From JAGVSZ01 sp963716855 (GTDB lineage Bacteria; Pseudomonadota; Gammaproteobacteria; Burkholderiales; SG8-39), in NCBI GenBank assembly GCA_963716855.1, contig CAVQUV010000023.1, positions 62,001 to 126,000 of the forward strand: 64,000 bases of DNA. Reading direction: 5' to 3'. How positions within the stretch are numbered: the first letter of the stretch is position 1; every line of letters starts with the position of its first letter. Position numbers and translations under genes: made by a program. Shown piece by piece: positions 59,032-64,000 of the stretch. The notes under the pieces were generated by a model that saw nothing but the letters and a program-made list of their open reading frames with translations, had not been told where the DNA came from and ran no database searches.

Positions 59032-59796
59032 ATGACCTACAGTCTGGCTGCGGCTTTCCTGGCCGCCTTCACCGTCTCGATCGTCCAGGCTGCGCCGGCC
59101 GAGTGCACTGCGAAGAGCGGCGCATCGACCGCGGCGCTCGTCGAGCTCTACACCTCGGAGGGCTGCGACAGCTGTCCGCGCGCCGACCGCTGGCTCGGCA
59201 GCGTGCCGGCGGCCGGGTTCGGGACGGCGCGCGTCGTGCCGCTCGCGCTGCACGTCGACTACTGGGACTACATCGGCTGGAAGGATCCGTTCGCGAAGCC
59301 GCTGTTCTCCGCGCGGCAGCGCGAGCTCGCGGCCATCGGACGGAACCGCGTCGTCTACACGCCGCAGGTCGTGCTCGCCGGGAAGGACTTCCGCGCCTGG
59401 TCGGCCCGGACCTCGTTCGCCGAGGCGGTCGCGGCGGTCAATGCGACGCCCGCACGCGCCGGGATCGAGCTCGCGATCGCGGCGGGCGGGATCCGCGCGC
59501 AGGCGAGCGTGCCGCGCCGGGAGGATCGCGAGGACACCGCGCTCTTCGTCGCGGTGTACGAGAACGGGCTGTCCAACCGCGTGACCGCGGGCGAGAACCG
59601 CGGCGCGACGCTCGATCACGACTTCGTCGTGCGCGAATGGTGGGGCCCGCTCGCGCTCGACGCCGCGGGCAACGCGTCGCTCGCGCGCCCGGTCAGTGCA
59701 TCGCCGCTCGCCAACGGCGGCGTCGCCGCATTCGTGCAGAGCCGTCGCACGGGCGAGGTGCTGCAGGCGCTCGCGCTGCCGGCCTGCAAGGGCTAG
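59032..59796 (+). CDS. DUF1223 family secreted thioredoxin-like protein
   Basis: 254 residues. Signal peptide (LAAAFLAAFTVSIVQAAP), then a thioredoxin-fold-like domain with LYTSEGCDSCPRADRWLG (CxxC at about 49-52), DYWDYIGWKDPFAKPLFSARQ and VYTPQVVLAGKDF, all DUF1223 marks. Periplasmic; possible redox function, unproven. Start ATG 59032. The domain is complete with a plain C-terminus. Confidence 0.9.
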   Translation: MTYSLAAAFLAAFTVSIVQAAPAECTAKSGASTAALVELYTSEGCDSCPRADRWLGSVPAAGFGTARVVPLALHVDYWDYIGWKDPFAKPLFSARQRELAAIGRNRVVYTPQVVLAGKDFRAWSARTSFAEAVAAVNATPARAGIELAIAAGGIRAQASVPRREDREDTALFVAVYENGLSNRVTAGENRGATLDHDFVVREWWGPLALDAAGNASLARPVSASPLANGGVAAFVQSRRTGEVLQALALPACKG

Positions 59797-59884
59797 CCGG
59801 ACGCCCGTCTTCGCGCGTCGAGATCGCGCGCCGCCCGTTCGAGCCGTCCCTCGACTTCGATCTCGGCCGTACGCGCGAGCCGCG

Positions 59885-60310
59885 TCATGCGCCGCGGCGG
59901 AGCAACTCGATGACCTTCCGCCCGGGATCGACCCGCACCCAGTCGCCGGTGCGGATCACTTCCGCCGGCGGCTGCGACCAGCCCTCGGTGATCGCGATGT
60001 CCGCGAACACCGCGCCCTGCACCATCACCGGATTGGTGACGCCGAAGACGAACGCCTTCGGGGCGATGCCCTTGTGCTTGATGTCGTAGAACGCCCAGCC
60101 TGCCGCGATGCCGCCCTTCGCGGTGGGGAAGATGCAGACCTTGTCCTTGATGCTCGTGCCTTCGAGCTTGTGGCCGGGCTTGGAGATGAGCCCGGTCCAG
60201 CGGTCGAGGTCGTACCGCGGGGAGAACCCCTCGGGAGACACCACCGCCTCGCCCTCGACGACGGGACCGGCCGCACGCTCGACGCGGATCGTGGCGAGCG
60301 GCGCGCTCAC
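59885..60310 (-). CDS. Aconitase X swivel subunit (DUF126)
   Basis: 141 residues, start GTG 60310. Swivelling domain: EGEAVVSPEGFSPRYDLDRW (about 21-40), KPGHKLEGTSIKDKVCIFPT and GGIAAGWAFYDIKHKG. With the large subunit just upstream it forms a two-chain aconitase X. Described members include cis-3-hydroxy-L-proline dehydratase and mevalonate 5-phosphate dehydratase; no proline-specific neighbours here tell which. Starts five bases after the large subunit. Confidence 0.9.
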   Translation of the reverse strand: MSAPLATIRVERAAGPVVEGEAVVSPEGFSPRYDLDRWTGLISKPGHKLEGTSIKDKVCIFPTAKGGIAAGWAFYDIKHKGIAPKAFVFGVTNPVMVQGAVFADIAITEGWSQPPAEVIRTGDWVRVDPGRKVIELLRRGA

Positions 60311-60314
60311 TCGA

Positions 60315-61550
60315 TCACCCCCGTGCACGCAATGATCGACGCACGCCTGCGTGCGCCGCAGGATCGTGATTGAACCGGTGCGCCCCAATGATGTTCACGA
60401 TCTTCGCCGAGTTGGAGATCATGTTGGTCCAGCCGTTGGCGACGCGCATCGGCGAGAGGTTCTGCAGGATGTAGAAACACACGCCCTCGAGCACGGTCAC
60501 GCCCGCCGTCTCGAGCGTCTGCAGGTAGCCGAGCTGGCGGGCGGCGCTCTTCACGCCGTTCGACGTGGTGACGAAGACCTGCGTGCCGGAATGCAGGTTG
60601 CGCCCGGCGAAGCGGTCGGCGAGCGTCTTCATCTCGAACAGCGATTGCTGCGGACCGGAGAACACGACGAGGTTGCAGCTGCGGTCCTTCAGGTCGTAGC
60701 CCGCGTACACGCGGTCTATCTCCGCGTCGCCGATCCGCATCTCGTCGCTGGGCGCGTTCCCGCTCAGCGCGACCTCGACCGACGGCGCCTCGGGCGTGAC
60801 GCCCACCATGTGGAACATCCCCATCGAGCCGTAGCTCGCCAGCGCCGCGCCGAGGTGCTTCAACTCGTCGGCAAGCGGTGCTCGTGTCACGCCAGTAAAG
60901 ACGGGCACGGCGTAGTAGCTCTGGTGCGATTCGCCGACCAGCTTGCCGACCGCGCCCCAATCGGCGAGGTCGTCGAGCCGCGCGTCGAGCCGCACGACGA
61001 ACGTCCCCTTGCGGTGCCGGTCGAGGTGAAAGCCGTACTCGGGGGTGCGGCCCGTGAGGGCCGCGGCGAGGGCCGCCGGTCCGCTTTCGAAGTTGGTGCG
61101 CGCGCCGAATACCGAATTCGCATAGATCACCGTGCCCGTGTCGCCCCACGCGACGTGCTCGCCCAGGTGCGGCTGGTAGAGCGTCTGGTAGTTGATGCAG
61201 GTGTCCGTGGTGAGCACGTTCATCGTGCGCAGGCGCTCGATGATGCGGCGCTCCTTCGCGACCTCGGCGCGGTCCTGGCCCAGGCGGTCGGCAAACGCGA
61301 AGTCGACACAGCGCGCATTGGTCGTGACCGGCACGGTGCAGCGCGCGCGCTTCTCCGCGAGCGCGGCCAGGTACTGGAAGCCGCCCTCGCCCATCACCTC
61401 GATGTCGCCCATCATGTGGGCGTTGGTGATCGGCACGAAGCGCTCGGCGCCGAAGAACTCGCCGACCCGGACCTGGTAGGCGAGCGCGTCGCGCGCCGCC
61501 TCGCCGCGCTCGCCAATGAGCAAAGCCTGTTCCTCGGTCGTCAGCCGCAT
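60315..61550 (-). CDS. Aconitase X catalytic subunit (DUF521)
   Basis: 411 residues from ATG 61550 (GGAGGAG just upstream; an ATG at 61574 lacks such a site). DUF521 hallmarks: TNAHMMGDIEVMGEGGF, VTTNARCVDFAFADRLGQD and TTDTCINYQTLYQPHLGEHV, YANSVFGARTNFESGPA, and LEGVCFYILQNLS with cluster/metal cysteines near 89, 127 and 363. It catalyses dehydration of a hydroxyacid with an iron-sulfur or iron site in relatives. Paired with the DUF126 subunit downstream. Confidence 0.92.
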   Translation of the reverse strand: MRLTTEEQALLIGERGEAARDALAYQVRVGEFFGAERFVPITNAHMMGDIEVMGEGGFQYLAALAEKRARCTVPVTTNARCVDFAFADRLGQDRAEVAKERRIIERLRTMNVLTTDTCINYQTLYQPHLGEHVAWGDTGTVIYANSVFGARTNFESGPAALAAALTGRTPEYGFHLDRHRKGTFVVRLDARLDDLADWGAVGKLVGESHQSYYAVPVFTGVTRAPLADELKHLGAALASYGSMGMFHMVGVTPEAPSVEVALSGNAPSDEMRIGDAEIDRVYAGYDLKDRSCNLVVFSGPQQSLFEMKTLADRFAGRNLHSGTQVFVTTSNGVKSAARQLGYLQTLETAGVTVLEGVCFYILQNLSPMRVANGWTNMISNSAKIVNIIGAHRFNHDPAAHAGVRRSLRARG

Positions 61551-61670
61551 GCGGGCTCCTCCGTCGACGAGCATCTATTCTAGGCGGCGCCGCGCGCCTC
61601 TGACCACCGGGTTCCTTGCGGTATGATCGCCGCGATTCCGACTGCCGGAATCGAAGGGAAGCGGGCAAGC

Positions 61671-62105
61671 GTGGAAACCTACTGGATCTGGGTCGTCGCC
61701 GGCGTTGCGCTGCTCGTCGCCGAGCTCCTGAGCGGGACGTTCTACCTGCTCGTGCTGGGCCTCGCGGCGTTCGTCGCGGCCGCGGCGGCCTGGTTCGGCG
61801 CGCCGTTCCTCGCCCAGGTCCTCGCCGCCGGCGTCATCGCCGTCGCCGGCGTGTTCTGGATCCGCAGCCGCAAGCACGCGCTCGCGACGCCGGACATGGC
61901 CTCGCTCGACGTCGGGCAATCGGTCACGCTCCAGTCCTGGGTGAACCAGGCCGACCGCGCCGCGCGGGTCAGGTACCGCGACGCGCTGTGGGACGCGGTC
62001 ATCGAGGGCGAACCCGGTCGAGACTTCCGCGGCGAGACGGGCGAAGTGTTCTACATCACCCGCGTCGAAGGCAGCACGCTCCGCGTCGCGAAGCGCGTGC
62101 CCTGA
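61671..62105 (+). CDS. NfeD-like membrane protein
   Basis: 144 residues from GTG 61671. Two or three N-terminal helices (VETYWIWVVAGVALLVAELL; FYLLVLGLAAFVAAAAAWFG; VLAAGVIAVAGVFWI) then a soluble OB-fold-like domain with VTLQSWVNQADRAARVRYRD and GEVFYITRVEGSTLRVAKRV. Short NfeD partner of SPFH proteins. The upstream ATG 61623 sits in TATGAT, which looks like a -10 box, so the GTG is favoured. Stomatin-like gene follows. Confidence 0.87.
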   Translation: METYWIWVVAGVALLVAELLSGTFYLLVLGLAAFVAAAAAWFGAPFLAQVLAAGVIAVAGVFWIRSRKHALATPDMASLDVGQSVTLQSWVNQADRAARVRYRDALWDAVIEGEPGRDFRGETGEVFYITRVEGSTLRVAKRVP

Positions 62106-62323
62106 CACGACGCGCTCCGCGAGCGATGTCGCTTCAGCCGCAGCAGCAGCCCCCCGGCCCCGAGGAGCTCATGCGGCTCCTTTCGAACTTTCTCGGCGGC
62201 CGCAAGCAATCGGCCGAGGAGATCCGCAAGCGCCTCGCCGGACGCCGCCGCGGCGTCGTTCCGGCCGCCACCCCTGCAATGCGCACGCCCGTTCCGCATC
62301 ACCCGGTTTCCAGGGAGACCAGC

Positions 62324-63316
62324 ATGCTTCCCAAACTCGTCATCGCAATCGTCATCTCGGTACTCGCGTACGTGTGGGAGGGCACCCGCCCGTTCTCGCT
62401 CGGCATCGCGATCGTCGCCTTCATCATCGCGTTCGTGATCGAGGGCCTGCGCGTGGTGCCGCAGCAGAGCGCGTGGGTGGTCGAGCGGCTCGGCAAGTTC
62501 CACGAGGTGCTGCAGCCGGGCCTGAACGTGATCATCCCGTTCTTCGACCGCGTCGCCTACAAGCACTCGCTGAAGGAAGTGCCGTTCGACGTGCCCGAGC
62601 AGGTGTGCATCACCAAGGACAACACGCAGCTCGCGGTCGACGGCATCGTCTACTACCAGGTGACCGACGCGCGGCTCGCCTCCTACGGCACCTCCGACTA
62701 CCTGCTCGCGATCACGCAGCTCGCGCAGACCACGCTGCGCTCCGAGGTCGGGAAGATGGAGCTCGACAAGACCTTCGAGTCGCGCGACGAGCTCAACCGG
62801 CAGGTCGTCAGCGTGCTCGACCAGGCGGGCCGGCCGTGGGGCGTGAAGGTGCTGCGCTACGAGGTGAAGAACCTGACCCCGCCGGAGGCCATCCTGCGCT
62901 CGATGCAGCAGCAGATCACCGCCGAGCGGGAGAAGCGCGCGCTGATCGCCAAGAGCGAGGGCGAACGCCAGCAGCAGATCAATGTCGCCGACGGCGAGAA
63001 GCAGGCCGCGGTCCTGAACTCCGAAGGTCAGAAGACCGCGGCGATCAACAAGGCGCAGGGCGAAGCCACCGCGCTGCGGCTCGTCGCCGAGGCGACCGCG
63101 TCCGCGGTGCGCGCCGTGGCCGAGGCGATCAACACGCCCGGCGGGCAGTCGGCGGCGAATCTGAAGGTCGCCGAGCACTACATCCAGCAGTTCGGCAATC
63201 TCGCCAAGACCAACAACACGATGATCGTGCCGTCGAACCTGTCCGACGTGGCGAGCGTCGTCGCTTCCGCGATGACCGTGCTCGAGCGCACGAAGGCCGG
63301 CGCACAGCAGAGCTAG
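62324..63316 (+). CDS. SPFH/band 7 domain protein (stomatin/QmcA-like)
   Basis: 330 residues from ATG 62324 (CAGGGAGACC upstream). One N-terminal membrane helix (LVIAIVISVLAYVWEGTRPF), the SPFH domain (VVPQQSAWVVERLGKFHEVL to about residue 185) and a coiled, Glu/Ala-rich C-terminus (EREKRALIAKSEGERQQQIN). Such proteins form membrane microdomain scaffolds with NfeD partners. The frame continues upstream to ATG 62126 (66 further codons: Gln/Pro-rich, then EELMRLLSNFLGGRKQSAEE), so a longer form is possible. Operon with the NfeD gene. Confidence 0.9.
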   Translation: MLPKLVIAIVISVLAYVWEGTRPFSLGIAIVAFIIAFVIEGLRVVPQQSAWVVERLGKFHEVLQPGLNVIIPFFDRVAYKHSLKEVPFDVPEQVCITKDNTQLAVDGIVYYQVTDARLASYGTSDYLLAITQLAQTTLRSEVGKMELDKTFESRDELNRQVVSVLDQAGRPWGVKVLRYEVKNLTPPEAILRSMQQQITAEREKRALIAKSEGERQQQINVADGEKQAAVLNSEGQKTAAINKAQGEATALRLVAEATASAVRAVAEAINTPGGQSAANLKVAEHYIQQFGNLAKTNNTMIVPSNLSDVASVVASAMTVLERTKAGAQQS

Positions 63317-63338
63317 GAAGGCGCTGATTCAGCGGATC

Positions 63339-63362
63339 AAATGGGGATGTGTTCCCTTTTTT
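63339..63362 (+). terminator. Rho-independent terminator after the SPFH gene
   Basis: A short stem GGGA/TCCC with a five-base loop extended by AAA/TTT, followed by six T (63357-63362). It lies about 25 bases past the stop at 63316. Confidence 0.55.
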
Positions 63363-63386
63363 CGTGAAATGCCTTAGGAGGAGACC

Positions 63387-63776
63387 ATGCCGGCAATTGC
63401 AGCCAACCACTTCACCATCCTGACCGACGACTTGCCGACGACGCTCGACTTCTACGCCGAGTTCCTGGCCCTCCGACCCGGCCCGCGTCCCCCGTTCACC
63501 TTTCCGGGCGCCTGGCTCTACGCCGACGGCGGCAACGATCCGATCCTCCACATCGTCGCGGGCCGCGATCGCAAGGACCTCGTCAAAGGCGTGCTGGACC
63601 ACATGGCGTACACCGGCAAGGATCTCGCCGGCACCGTGGCCAAGCTGAAGGCGAAGAGCGTTCCCTTCGAGCTGCGCCGGCTACCCGAGTACCGCACCTG
63701 GCAGCTCTTCTTCTTCGACCCGAACAACGCCAAGATCGAGATCGACTTTGATCCGGCGGAGGCGGCGCCCGCCTGA
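63387..63776 (+). CDS. VOC-family (glyoxalase/bleomycin-resistance) protein
   Basis: 129 residues. ANHFTILTDDLPTTLDFYAE (metal His near residue 8), LHIVAGRDRKDLVKGVLDHM (second His) and RTWQLFFFDPNNAKIEIDFD (Glu ligand near 121). ATG 63387 follows TAGGAGGAGACC. Independent transcript after the SPFH terminator. Not closely similar to the VOC protein at 29820-30320. Substrate unknown. Confidence 0.87.
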   Translation: MPAIAANHFTILTDDLPTTLDFYAEFLALRPGPRPPFTFPGAWLYADGGNDPILHIVAGRDRKDLVKGVLDHMAYTGKDLAGTVAKLKAKSVPFELRRLPEYRTWQLFFFDPNNAKIEIDFDPAEAAPA

Positions 63777-63824
63777 GGGCCAGGTTGATCGCGCGGCGCG
63801 CCGGCGAGGCGCCGCGCGGCGCGG

Positions 63825-64000
63825 TCAGTGCGACATCAACACCGGCACCGTCATCGAATTGAGCACGGTGCGGGTCGCGCCGCCGAGGATCAACTCCTTC
63901 ATCCGCGAGTGGCCGTAGGCGCCCATCACGACGAGGTCGGAGTCGAGATCCGCCGCCCGCGACAGGAGCTGGTTGCCCACGTCGACGTCCTCCGCGGTCT
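63825..64000 (-). CDS. Universal stress protein, C-terminal part (cut by window edge)
   Basis: Only 58 codons are visible, running out of the window at 64000; the stop TGA is at 63825-63827 on the minus strand. Reading ends SRAADLDSDLVVMGAYGHSR then MKELILGGATRTVLNSMTVP and VLMSH, which is the UspA-family ATP-binding signature (G-x2-G-x9-G-S/T pattern; here GHSR and GGATRTVL). Cytoplasmic stress protein. A GC palindrome (about 63790-63820) lies between it and the VOC gene. Confidence 0.82.
   Translation of the reverse strand, partial: TAEDVDVGNQLLSRAADLDSDLVVMGAYGHSRMKELILGGATRTVLNSMTVPVLMSH

Noticed and set aside
61623..61670. NfeD start at ATG 61623
   Set aside because: The ATG sits inside TATGAT, which looks like a -10 element, and has no Shine-Dalgarno sequence; the GTG at 61671 begins the conserved sequence.
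63790..63820. GC palindrome as a terminator between the VOC and universal stress genes
   Set aside because: The stem is plausible but has no T tract and the surroundings are uniformly GC-rich, so I did not list it as a terminator.
1..64000. CRISPR arrays, tRNA, rRNA, insertion sequences, prophage
   Set aside because: I found no direct-repeat array, no cloverleaf or ribosomal sequence, and no transposase, integrase or phage gene in the window by eye.

Overview
The window is a GC-rich (close to 70 percent) piece of a chromosome, coding on both strands in short operons. The gene content points to a betaproteobacterium, most likely Burkholderiales-like: three Bug-type (tripartite tricarboxylate transporter) receptors, several acyl-CoA dehydrogenases, CaiB-type CoA-transferases, MmgE/PrpD proteins, DUF4124 proteins and a Liv-type branched-chain amino acid ABC operon. 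I saw no rRNA, tRNA, phage, insertion sequence or CRISPR array. About fourteen genes, roughly one in five, carry frame breaks, and almost all look like single-base insertions. That suggests residual sequencing or assembly error in a long-read or metagenome assembly more than real decay.

Layout. 0-2.3 kb: a pair of acyl-CoA dehydrogenases (pimeloyl-CoA dehydrogenase large/small subunit type). 2.3-6.6 kb: a lipoprotein-like methyltransferase overlapping an EgtB/SenA-type non-haem iron enzyme, then two TonB-C-domain proteins flanking an NADP-dependent oxidoreductase. 6.7-9.8 kb: a glutathione S-transferase with a strong promoter/palindrome, facing a KefF-KefB-like glutathione-gated K+ efflux pair. 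9.9-18.2 kb: short-chain dehydrogenases, a thioesterase and a leftward fatty-acid beta-oxidation operon (FadJ-like, thiolase, Bug receptor, ketopantoate reductase-like), with a SugE/Gdx exporter. 18.4-24.6 kb: a cytochrome c, the liv operon (receptor, H, M, G, F) and an EF-hand protein. 24.8-34.2 kb: a PAS/GAF-GGDEF-EAL protein, an AlkK-like acyl-CoA ligase, cytochrome c, VOC protein, GST, enoyl-CoA hydratase, SDR, DUF4124 protein and alpha/beta hydrolase. 34.2-39.5 kb: small housekeeping and unknown genes, including a 51-residue cysteine-rich protein and folE.

39.5-55.1 kb is the most distinctive part: a GntR/UTRA regulator between two divergent catabolic arms. The left arm has a truncated TRAP receptor, a CaiB CoA-transferase, a cupin and an MmgE/PrpD protein. 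The right arm has MmgE/PrpD, a PaaK-like CoA ligase, an amidase, a PuuE-like deacetylase, an acyl-CoA dehydrogenase, an RraA-like aldolase and a CaiB CoA-transferase, followed by an acetyl-CoA hydrolase-type CoA-transferase, a Bug receptor and an Asp/Glu racemase-family protein. A palindrome with core GTCCGGAC occurs at the promoters of both arms and again before the deacetylase gene, fitting the GT-N4-AC pattern of GntR operators. I read this as a locally regulated pathway for uptake, amide or cyclic-amide hydrolysis, CoA activation, dehydrogenation/hydration and aldol cleavage of an unidentified carboxylate.

55.2-64 kb: small proteins, a tautomerase, a luciferase-like monooxygenase, an MFS exporter, a DUF1223 protein, a two-subunit aconitase X, an NfeD/stomatin-type SPFH pair, a VOC protein and the C-terminal end of a universal stress protein cut by the window edge.
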